A DNA stretch of 44,551 nt from Corallococcus terminator (lineage in GTDB: Bacteria; Myxococcota; Myxococcia; Myxococcales; Myxococcaceae), in contig NZ_RAVZ01000030.1 of assembly GCF_003611635.1 (NCBI RefSeq), forward strand, positions 1 through 44,551, written 5' to 3'. A program made the translations under genes and the position numbers. The notes beneath the pieces were generated by a model. The model did not search any database and was not told the origin of the DNA. It was given only the letters and a program-made list of their open reading frames with translations. Below are positions 8,421 to 15,017 of the stretch, piece after piece. Every line of letters starts with the position of its first letter. The stretch's first letter is position 1.

Positions 8421-9174
8421 TCAGAAGTGGGGCAGGTCTGGGAGGACGAACTCGATGGGACCGTCCACCCACGCGGCATACGCGGCCTCGTCGGCGACCC
8501 GGTAGGGTCGGCCATCATCCGCTTCCGGTTTAGCGTCCGCTCCGAAAGAAGCCTCGCGTTTGCGCCGTTCCCGCTCGCGGCGCTGCTGGTGTGAACGCGC
8601 CGTCACCTCGGCGATGAGCAGGATGCGCTCCTCCAACTGCTCGAGCGTCACGCCCCGGCTCATCATCGAATGCGACAGCAGCAGGGGGGCGCAGCGAGTG
8701 AGGGCCAGCACCAGCGCGAGCCGCCCCGTTGCCTGCTCCTGGCCCGACTCGCCTGCCTTCTGCTGCAGCGACAGTTCCAGGAGGCGCGAGAGGGCCAGGG
8801 CAATCACCTTGGCGTACACCAGCGAGAGCACCGCGCCAGGCCGCGTGGCGCGCAGCGCCGTCAACCCCACGCCGGACTTGAGGGCATTGAAAAGCAGTTC
8901 CACTCTCCAGCGCAGACGGTAGGCCTCGGCCACCTCGCGTGCCGTCAGCACGTGCCGGCCCACCGTCGTCAGGTACCAGCCCAGGTCCATGAAGGTGAGC
9001 GTGCCGGGACTCAGCGCCTCCTCGGGCAGGGCGCGCGTGTCCTGGGTGCGCTGGGACGTCACGCCGTCCGCCACCGGCAACTCGTCGCGCAACGACACCA
9101 GCGCGTGCCACTTGAAGGCGGCGGGCCTCGCCTTGCTGGTGGACGGCGCCCAGTCAGCTGCCAGCCGCTGCAGC
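8421..9174 (-). pseudogene. IS4-family transposase fragment (copy B)
   Basis: Only the C-terminal portion is present, from LQRLAADWAPSTSKARP down to KREAS. It is nearly identical to copy A, including the same internal deletion (GWYLTTVGRH), so both copies descend from one already-defective element. The upstream half, including the first catalytic Asp, is missing. Past the repeat the frame stays open and reads DDGRPYRVADEAAYAAWVDG, then ends in VLPDLPHF. This looks like the genuine C-terminus of a different gene that the fragment landed in, but I cannot name that gene. Confidence 0.82.
8516..9174. repeat. 660-bp direct repeat, copy B (IS4 fragment)
   Basis: Direct copy of 5978-6637. Together the copies enclose the TolC fragment and the 316-aa gene. 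Homologous recombination between them would delete about 2.5 kb. The right edge at CTGCAGC is followed immediately by the 45-bp palindrome-containing repeat at 9175. Confidence 0.9.
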
Positions 9175-9219
9175 GTAACAGCTCGCCGCGCCCCGTCTGG
9201 ACGGGGCGAGGATGAGCCC
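9175..9219. repeat. 45-bp dispersed repeat with perfect hairpin, copy 1
   Basis: The repeat begins GTAACAGCTCGCCGCG and ends GGATGAGCCC, and matches 10593-10637 at 43 of 45 bases. At 9189-9208 it holds a perfect inverted repeat, CGCCCCGTC-TG-GACGGGGCG. Weaker similarity continues for about 15 bases past the end. It looks like a REP-type intergenic element or the end of a small mobile element. It abuts the truncated IS4 copy exactly. Confidence 0.75.
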
Positions 9220-9444
9220 GCCGGGCATTGAAGCACGGCGCGGTGGCGTCAGTCGGAGCTGGCCGGGAGCGTGACGGTACCGGGATTCTCGATGGCGGCA
9301 AGGGCGGCGCGCAGCAGGTAGCATCCCGGGTCTTCACCGCGCAGGCGAGCCATTTCCCCCAAGCAGGGGCGAGGCCGGAGCCGGAGGAAGAGAGCCCGTC
9401 CTTTGCCGCGACGAGGGAGGAGCCGAAGAAGGAGCGCACACCAC

Positions 9445-9540
9445 GATTGGACTCTCGCCAGGCTGCTACGCAGGACGGAAAGCGCTGGACGTGTTCGCTT
9501 GCTCGAAGTGTGGAAACAGGAGATGCGCTCATCCAGCGCG
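9445..9540 (+). pseudogene. IS91-like transposase C-terminal shard (zinc ribbon)
   Basis: Two frames give adjoining pieces of the C-terminus of an IS91/Y2-type transposase: DWTLARLLRRT in one frame, then ALDVFACSKCGNRR in the next, with the shift near 9480. The pattern W-x-x-L-[ML]-R-R-x-F-ALDVxACPxCG is typical of that family. Everything upstream and the end of the ribbon are lost. Bases 9220-9444 show nothing else I can identify. The call is based on a short stretch. Confidence 0.5.
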
Positions 9541-9554
9541 CCTTCGCCGCCCTT

Positions 9555-10544
9555 TCAAAATGTCTCGAGGAAGGTCTTCATCTCGCGCAGCACCTCGTCA
9601 TGGTTGGTGAGCCAGACGTAGTGCTGCGCGTGCTCGAGCTTGATGCCCTTCCAGTTCGGCATGCTCATCACGCTCAGCATTTCGGCGTCCCGCTGGAGCG
9701 CCCTGGCCCTCAGGTTCCTCAACTTCTCCTGCACGGGAAGGTCCATTTGGGAGAAGCCTGGGAGGTCCTCCGGCCGCCCGAACCGAGGCTGATCCACGTA
9801 GAGGAAGAGCACGGCCGCCGTCACGGCCGCGAAGTCCACCTTCGAGAAACCCTTCATCACCCGCTCCTCCGCGTGCGGCCACCTGCGGGCGCGCAGGTAG
9901 TGCCCGGTCTTCGGATCGAACTCGTTCGCCTCGTCGATCTCGTGCGCGGGGAACGCTCCTCCGACGTCACGCGCGAGCGCGGCGGCGACCGCGGCGCGTG
10001 AGGCCACGTCCTCGGGAGCGGCCTCGCTCGGAGGAGGCATGGGCAGGACCGAAAGGAGCTCCGCCAGCAGGTCACCGTTGGTCTTCACGTCCAGGTAGAC
10101 CACCTTCTCCACGCGCTCCGGGTGATGGGTTGCCACCCAGGTGATCTCTGGCCCGGCGGCGGAGTGGCCCACGAATGACGCCTTCGCGATTCCCAGCCCC
10201 TCCAGCACCCGGACGACGTCCTCGCCCAGGGTGGCGGTGTCATAGCCCTGCTCGGGCCAGCTCGACGAGCCAAACCCCCGGCGGGTGACGGCGTAGACGT
10301 GATGGGCCGCGGTGAACTGCGGCGCGAAGGTGTCGAACACGTGGCCCGTGTTGCCCAGGCCCGACAGGAAGACGAGCGCGGGTCCCTGGCCTCCGAAGTC
10401 GAGCAGCTCGAGCTCGACCCCCTCGGCCACCTTCACCCGCTTCACCTGATGCAACGCGCTGGAGTCGGCAGAAGCCGGGACCGGGACGGACTTCGTCGTC
10501 ACACAGGCGAACAGCGGCAAGCAGAGGAGGAGGAGTTTTCGCAT
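9555..10544 (-). CDS. Alpha/beta hydrolase with lipoprotein-like signal
   Basis: The 329-residue protein starts MRKLLLLCLPLFACVTT, a short hydrophobic signal ending in a possible lipobox (LFAC), so it is probably exported and may be lipid-anchored. The hydrolase core shows the oxyanion loop FLSGLGNTGHVFD, the nucleophile elbow GHSAAG, a candidate acid in YVDQPRFG and a candidate His in EHAQHYVW. The elbow is GHSAAG where GHSMGG is most common. I prefer the ATG at 10544; an in-frame TTG four codons upstream is possible. Substrate (ester, lactone or epoxide) is not predictable. Upstream is a 600-bp stretch of repeats and gene debris. Confidence 0.86.
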   Translation of the reverse strand: MRKLLLLCLPLFACVTTKSVPVPASADSSALHQVKRVKVAEGVELELLDFGGQGPALVFLSGLGNTGHVFDTFAPQFTAAHHVYAVTRRGFGSSSWPEQGYDTATLGEDVVRVLEGLGIAKASFVGHSAAGPEITWVATHHPERVEKVVYLDVKTNGDLLAELLSVLPMPPPSEAAPEDVASRAAVAAALARDVGGAFPAHEIDEANEFDPKTGHYLRARRWPHAEERVMKGFSKVDFAAVTAAVLFLYVDQPRFGRPEDLPGFSQMDLPVQEKLRNLRARALQRDAEMLSVMSMPNWKGIKLEHAQHYVWLTNHDEVLREMKTFLETF

Positions 10545-10592
10545 GGACTGACTCAACTACAGGAATGCGGAGACCACCAGGGAAGCCCATGG

Positions 10593-10637
10593 GTAACAGC
10601 TCGCCGCGCCCCATCTGGACGGGGCGTGGATGAGCCC
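10593..10637. repeat. 45-bp dispersed repeat with hairpin, copy 2
   Basis: Matches 9175-9219 except for two bases. One of these (A for G) breaks one pair of the stem at 10607-10626. It lies 48 bp upstream of the alpha/beta hydrolase start. Confidence 0.75.
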
Positions 10638-10650
10638 CCGCCCGGCTTCG

Positions 10651-10767
10651 ATGGGCGCGAAGGTCATCAAGAACGAGGACGACGACGGCTGGGCCGTGGA
10701 GATCCGCAAGCAGGGCTCTCCGAGCCCGTTCGGTCTTGCCTCCGCTCTGCGAGTAACCGAGGCGTAA
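10651..10767 (+). pseudogene. Small gene shard, unknown myxobacterial family
   Basis: A 38-codon frame reads MGAKVIKNEDDDGWAVEIRK and ends RVTEA-stop. The acidic KNEDDDGWAVEI stretch looks protein-like and reminds me of the N-terminus of short uncharacterised myxobacterial proteins, but this is memory and not verified. It loses any family resemblance after about residue 25. It is probably a remnant and not a gene. Confidence 0.35.
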
Positions 10768-10923
10768 GTGTCGCAAGGAAAGACAGCTTTGTAGATAAAG
10801 ATCCTCACGCCCAGGTAAAGGCAATCGTTCGCGTGCGTCTGGGTGGTGGGGCGATTGTCTTCTTCTCACGCGCTGCCACCAGCCGCTTCACGCTTACTGA
10901 ATCCTCACGGGCGTTCGCGGTAG

Positions 10924-11016
10924 GGCGCGGGCCGCGCCTGGGCCAACCAGCTCGCTCGGGACATCATGACCCATCCGTTCTTCAACGGGCGGGCCTACAA
11001 CAACGCTCCGGTGTGA
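10924..11016 (+). pseudogene. C-terminal gene shard
   Basis: Thirty codons read ANQLARDIMTHPFFNGRAYN and end NAPV-stop, with an in-frame TAG just upstream at 10921. Amino-acid composition is protein-like. The parent gene is not recognised. It adds to the debris between the hydrolase and the aminotransferase; the remaining bases 10768-10923 and 11017-11141 hold nothing I can identify. Confidence 0.35.
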
Positions 11017-11141
11017 GGACAAAGACTCGGGACAGGGGCCGGCATATGTCCGGTCCCCGACTGGGGTGGAGCCCTGCGGGGGGATGTCCCGGAGTTGGAG
11101 CCAGGTGCACGGTGGCGGACCCACCCCTTCCGGAGCGCCCC

Positions 11142-12554
11142 ATGTTCAAAGCCCCCAATTCCGACGTGGCCGCCAACGCCCCCGAGTCCCTCGACAGCCG
11201 CCCCCTCCTCACGTCGCTGTCCGACGTGGGGCTCCTCTCCAAGGAGCGCGGACGCGCGCTGGCGGACAAGCTGAACCGCTTCTTCGAGGCGGTCCGTGCC
11301 CCATCGAAGAAAACCGACGAGGCGTTCTGGACGGATTTCCAGCAGGAGTTCGGCTTCGCTACGGTCGCGCCCTCCGAGCGCGTCACGCCGATGAACGCCG
11401 CCAACCTCTGCCCGGAGCCCACGGCGCTCATCGAGTCGCTCAACGAGCTGCGCCTCGAATACAACCTCAATGTCTCGCAGCAAATGCGCACCGCGCAGGG
11501 CGAGCGGGTTCTCCAGTTGGAGCGGACACGCAAGAGCCTGGCCTTCGGCCTGGGCCTGAGCGACCCGACCGACCTCGCCATCATGCGCAATGCCACAGAG
11601 GCGAACAACGCCATCAACTGCGGCTTCCGGGGCTGGAGCGCGGACGGTAATGACACCGTGGTGATGTGGGCGGAGAACCACCCCACCAATCGCGAGGCCT
11701 GGAAGGTGCGAGCCGAGTGGCCCGGCGGCCCGGCGGCCTTCAAGGTGGAGGAGGTGTCCTTCCCGACGAACGCCCCGGAGGCGGACATCGCGACGGCCTT
11801 CATCAATCGAATCACCGAGCGCACGCGCTTCGTGACGTACACGGAGACGGCCAACGGCAATGGCTTCCGCATGCCCGAATCGGTGATGCGCGCCATCTGG
11901 GACCACGTGAAGACGAACCGGCCGGACTGCCATGTCCACATCGATGGCACGATGGCGTGGGGCGCGCGCCCGCTCAACCTGGCGAACGCGTACTGCCACA
12001 GCCTCGCCTCCAGCGCCCACAAGTGGTTCCTGGGGCCCAAGGAGACAGGCATCCTCTTCATGCGCAAGGAGAAGGCCCGGAACTTCATGCCAAGCATCTT
12101 CGGGTACGACTACCGCATCATCATCGTGCCGTACCGGGAGCTGCCGGAGAACGCGCTGAGGTTCGAGCTCATCGGGCAGCGCGACGACGTGAACATCATC
12201 GCGCTCGACCTCACCCAGAAGATGTGGACGGCCCTGCAACCGCGCAGGCCCTACGAGCGCATCGCCCAGCTCGCCCAGCACCTCATGTCACGGCTCCAGC
12301 AGACGAGGAGCCGGTGGAAGCTCGTCACGCCGAGCGACCCGGCGCGCAGTTGGGGAGTGGTGCGCGTCGAGGCGCCGAGGGAGAACCGGCAGAAGACGCT
12401 GTACGACTGGCTCTACGAGAACCCGCGCTACCGCATCGCGGGCTCCGGGGACGACAAGACGTTCCGCCTGTGCCCTCACATCTACAACACGATTGCCGAT
12501 GTGGACCGGGCCGTCGATGGGATGAATGCCTGGTACGAGGACCAGCGTTCGTGA
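11142..12554 (+). CDS. Class V aminotransferase-like PLP enzyme
   Basis: The 470-residue protein belongs to PLP fold type I, class V (cysteine desulfurase / isopenicillin N epimerase / kynureninase relatives). The PLP-phenol Asp is D268 in HIDGTMAWG and the Schiff-base lysine is K294 in SSAHKWFLGPKETG. An N-terminal arm of about 60 residues precedes the fold, and the MRNATEANN motif near residue 150 is the cofactor phosphate region. The start is the ATG at 11142; the frame is open far upstream without protein-like sequence. There is no signal peptide. The reaction is unknown: transamination, C-S lyase or epimerase activity are all possible. It stands alone amid debris, so it may be cargo. Confidence 0.88.
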   Translation: MFKAPNSDVAANAPESLDSRPLLTSLSDVGLLSKERGRALADKLNRFFEAVRAPSKKTDEAFWTDFQQEFGFATVAPSERVTPMNAANLCPEPTALIESLNELRLEYNLNVSQQMRTAQGERVLQLERTRKSLAFGLGLSDPTDLAIMRNATEANNAINCGFRGWSADGNDTVVMWAENHPTNREAWKVRAEWPGGPAAFKVEEVSFPTNAPEADIATAFINRITERTRFVTYTETANGNGFRMPESVMRAIWDHVKTNRPDCHVHIDGTMAWGARPLNLANAYCHSLASSAHKWFLGPKETGILFMRKEKARNFMPSIFGYDYRIIIVPYRELPENALRFELIGQRDDVNIIALDLTQKMWTALQPRRPYERIAQLAQHLMSRLQQTRSRWKLVTPSDPARSWGVVRVEAPRENRQKTLYDWLYENPRYRIAGSGDDKTFRLCPHIYNTIADVDRAVDGMNAWYEDQRS

Positions 12555-12747
12555 TGGGCGGGCCGTGACGCGGCGCGGTGACCGGGCAGGGGCCGCAAGC
12601 ACTGCGGGGCCGTGACAGGGCTCCGCAAGGCATGCGTGCCCGAGGCACCAGAAGGCCAGACTGACTTCGACTGTCCTGAAGGCTGAAGGAACTCGCCCCG
12701 GGCCAGTGACCTCGGTGGAGAACTCGAGCGAGCAGATGGACTGCGGC

Positions 12748-12906
12748 GTGGTGCAGCACCACGGTCTGGCCGCCGTGCTCGCTGCCGCCTACGCCCCTCA
12801 CCCCGAGCGCTTCCCGCGCGGCCCTCCCAAGCCTCACACGCTGCCGAACGCCGTCTGGATCAACGACCCCGCGCGGCTGTCCACCTCTCAGCGGACCGCG
12901 CGGTAA
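12748..12906 (+). pseudogene. IS3-family transposase OrfB C-terminal remnant
   Basis: Fifty-two codons read QHHGLAAVLAAAYAPHPERF, GPPKPHTLPNAVWINDP and stop at 12906. The block [AE]AAYxxHPERFVxGxPxPxxLPxAVWINPP is the usual extreme C-terminus of IS3-group integrases. The catalytic DDE part is gone. Bases 12555-12747 hold nothing recognisable. It abuts an IS5 remnant on the other strand. Confidence 0.75.
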
Positions 12907-12908
12907 TC

Positions 12909-13055
12909 TCACGAATGCTCTGTCTCATCCGCGTTGACAGGTTCCTCTGTCCTCGTCACGTAGAGGATGGCATTCACCACTTCAATGAGGGCCCACTGCT
13001 CGTCCGTCAGGTCGCTCGGATCCGCAGTGCGCGTGAGCATTGGGAGGTCGGGCAT
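12909..13055 (-). pseudogene. IS5-family transposase N-terminal remnant with internal deletion
   Basis: The 48-residue frame reads MPDLPMLTRTADPSDLTDEQ, WALIEVVNAILYVTRT and stops. SDLTDEQWALIE is the usual N-terminus of IS5-group transposases. In intact proteins it continues into PLLPP and a GRP segment before EVVNAILYVLRTGCQW; here WALIE is joined straight to VVNAILYV. So about 20 residues were removed in frame and the rest of the gene is lost after TRT. Confidence 0.75.
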
Positions 13056-13124
13056 CTTGTTCCTTCAACGCCCTGGCCCGCTCGCTCCATCTCAACAGGC
13101 CCTGAGGACGCAATCCGGACGCAG

Positions 13125-13153
13125 GACGACTTCGCGATCGCCTTCCTGCGTCC
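13125..13153. repeat. 29-bp shard matching the downstream lipoprotein gene
   Basis: GACGACTTCG-C-GATCGCCTTCCTGCGTCC matches 14577-14605 at 28 of 29 bases, and in the same coding frame (DDFAIAFLRP here, DDFEIAFLRP there). It appears to be a scrap of a paralogue of the lipoprotein gene. The rest of 13056-13338 shows nothing recognisable. Confidence 0.65.
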
Positions 13154-13338
13154 AGACCTGACCGACAGGGTTTCATCGTCACCCTGAGCCACCAGACTGG
13201 ATGGGTTGGGGGTTGCTTTTCCAGTGTCTTCGTCATGTTTTGATCTTCTTGCAATGTCCGGGTTGCTGCCTCAGGCTGGAAGTCCACGAACACCAGAAAT
13301 CCTGTTTTTGAAGAGGTGTTGCAGAGGGGGAGCCGTCC

Positions 13339-14124
13339 ATGCCGATGCGTCTCAACGTTGCTGCGCGGAACTTGTTTGACCTGGCCTTTCGTGGCGGTAC
13401 CAGCCTTGACCATCCGTCGTTCACGGTGGACCAGGCCCTCTCACGGGTGGACCAGATGGGGATCTTGCGAGACAACATCCGCTACTACAATGCCGATCGG
13501 CAATCCCATGCCGAGGTGGAGATCGTGGGGGGAAAGATCGTCCGCGCCAGGGATCGCCACATCTGGAGCAGCACCCGGGAACTCATCAATTACAATGGGC
13601 TCTTCGCGGTTGGAATGGACGGCCGGGTCCTCGTCACGCAGGACGAAGGGGCGAGGGGCGTGGACGCGGCCACGAGGAAGAAGCACAGCAGCATGCTGGC
13701 GGGAGGCCAGGCGCTGGCTGTCGGTTGTTTCTCGACGAACGCCCATGGATACCTGACTTCAATCGACAACAACTCCGGGCATTACGAGCCCAGTGCTCAA
13801 TCCCTGAACTGGTTCCTCGCGCAGTTGATCCAGCAAGGCCTCAACCAGATGAACCTGGCTGGGGTCCGCTACGTGTATTCGGTCCAGCGCGGTCAGCAGG
13901 CGAGTGTGGTGGTCAATCTGGTCTGGTGGAATGCCCTTCAAACAGCGATGAGGCTCAATCAGCAGGCTCAGGTGGCTACACCCCAGGGGATATTGAGCTT
14001 CAACCGGGTCGTAGGGCAGCAGGCGCTCGCCGCGCGTGTGTTCGTCGCTCAAGGTGCGGCGCCCAAGCCGGGCATGGTGGATGCCTGCTTTTTCTCATGT
14101 GGCATCGACCTGGCGAGGGAGTGA
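13339..14124 (+). CDS. IQM-domain-like protein, function unknown
   Basis: The 261-residue protein has a good ribosome site (GAGGGGG) 8 bp before the ATG. Residues 40-180 follow the pattern of the domain found in plant IQM (calmodulin-binding) proteins: GILRDNIRYY near 41, LFAVGMDGRVLV near 88, then HSSMLAGGQALAVG at 116-129 and SIDNNSGHYEPSAQSLNWFL at 141-160. The HSSxLAGG...SGHYxP pair is the hallmark I rely on. The plant IQ motif is absent. There is no signal peptide and no membrane segment. The C-terminal 80 residues are not recognised. It is 56 bp upstream of a lipoprotein gene on the same strand, so the two may be co-transcribed. The biochemical activity is unknown. Confidence 0.7.
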   Translation: MPMRLNVAARNLFDLAFRGGTSLDHPSFTVDQALSRVDQMGILRDNIRYYNADRQSHAEVEIVGGKIVRARDRHIWSSTRELINYNGLFAVGMDGRVLVTQDEGARGVDAATRKKHSSMLAGGQALAVGCFSTNAHGYLTSIDNNSGHYEPSAQSLNWFLAQLIQQGLNQMNLAGVRYVYSVQRGQQASVVVNLVWWNALQTAMRLNQQAQVATPQGILSFNRVVGQQALAARVFVAQGAAPKPGMVDACFFSCGIDLARE

Positions 14125-14180
14125 CCGCGATGGGGTTCATGCAATCCGGACGCTCAGACATTGTGAGAGGAGCAGTGGCG

Positions 14181-14840
14181 ATGAACATGTTCAGGTCGAT
14201 GTGTGTCCTTGGCGGTGGAATCCTGGTTTCGTGCGGCGCCCCGATGCAGGACGAAGAGGCGGCGGTGCTCGGCACGCGGCAGGAGGGCCTTGCCCAGGTC
14301 TTCACCCTGCAGGCGGACTTCACCGCTGCCACCGGGGCCACCCAGATTTCATTCCCCGCGAACGCGTTCGACGCGTATCCCGACCATCCCTCAGGCGCGG
14401 CGTCGAGCTGCGTCCAGACGCAGCGGGGCGTCGACCTGCCGTGGGGCTCCAATGCGCCCACCGTCAGCGTCCAGGCGCCTCGCTCCAAGACCTGGCTCTG
14501 CTTCATGGGACCCGGCTGGAACCACAACAACACCAGCCCCCTGCCCGTGAAGCCCACGCTCCTCGCCAACGGTGAGGACGACTTCGAGATCGCCTTCCTG
14601 CGTCCCGTCTCCGCCGTGGGCCTCGAACTGCTCACGAACAGCCAGGCCCTGCACAAGGTGACCCTGACCTTCACGGACGCTACTCAGGAAGTCTTCGAAG
14701 ACGCGGTTCTCGATACGGGTGCCAATGCCTTCGAGTTCGTGGGGTTCCAGTCCTCCAAGCGCATCCGGTCCATCTTCATCGACACAGCGGGTGGCGCCTC
14801 GATGAACGAGGGCATCGCCGCCATCTGGACCGCACCCTGA
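14181..14840 (+). CDS. Putative outer-surface lipoprotein
   Basis: The 219-residue product starts at the ATG at 14181, preceded by GAGAGGAG. MNMFRSMCVLGGGILVSCGA is a lipoprotein signal with lipobox LVSC; residue +2 is Gly. The mature part begins with a low-complexity linker and continues as a predicted all-beta domain containing FTAATGATQISFPANAFDAY, a Trp/Cys patch (WLCFMGPGWNHNN) and DDFEIAFLRPVSAVGLELLT. That last region resembles bacterial proteins with PEP-CTERM-like beta-sandwich domains, but I cannot assign a family. A 29-bp shard of a close paralogue lies 1.4 kb upstream. Earlier in-frame ATGs at 14130 and 14139 lack the signal. Confidence 0.78.
   Translation: MNMFRSMCVLGGGILVSCGAPMQDEEAAVLGTRQEGLAQVFTLQADFTAATGATQISFPANAFDAYPDHPSGAASSCVQTQRGVDLPWGSNAPTVSVQAPRSKTWLCFMGPGWNHNNTSPLPVKPTLLANGEDDFEIAFLRPVSAVGLELLTNSQALHKVTLTFTDATQEVFEDAVLDTGANAFEFVGFQSSKRIRSIFIDTAGGASMNEGIAAIWTAP
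14577..14605. repeat. 29-bp match to the shard at 13125
   Basis: Intact-gene partner of the fragment at 13125-13153, inside the lipoprotein coding sequence. Confidence 0.65.
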
Positions 14841-14959
14841 CGGACCGCGGCCTGTCGCCGCGGGGCCCATGCCCCCGGAACTGGAGGAGGGGCCCGCTCC
14901 GGAACGCGTGGTGTTGAGTCTGCAGCAGCAGTGGCCCGTCGCCTGCCGCCTCCTCATGT

Positions 14960-15008
14960 TGGGAGCGGCGGGATTCGAACCCTCGTCCGAAAGCCAGAGC
15001 CTTCGGAC
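14960..15008 (-). tRNA. tRNA 3'-end fragment (possible attachment site)
   Basis: On the minus strand, 14984 down to 14960 reads as a T-arm (GAGGG-TTCGAAT-CCCGC, one A-G mismatch), the 3' acceptor strand CGCTCCC and discriminator A. Just 5' of it (15008-14985) is a 7-bp hairpin, GTCCGAA...TTCGGAC, in the place of a long variable arm as in Ser, Leu or Sec tRNAs. No D-arm, anticodon arm or 5' strand GGGAGCG lies upstream, where the glycosyltransferase gene ends instead. So this is a partial gene, as expected of the copy left at the edge of an integrated element. The hairpin could alternatively be the glycosyltransferase terminator. Confidence 0.5.
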
Positions 15009-15017
15009 GGTGAGGCC

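Noticed and set aside
5978-9174. Composite transposon made of two IS4 elements
   Set aside because: Both flanking copies are truncated and lack part of the catalytic core; no terminal inverted repeats or target duplication seen, so an active composite is not supported.
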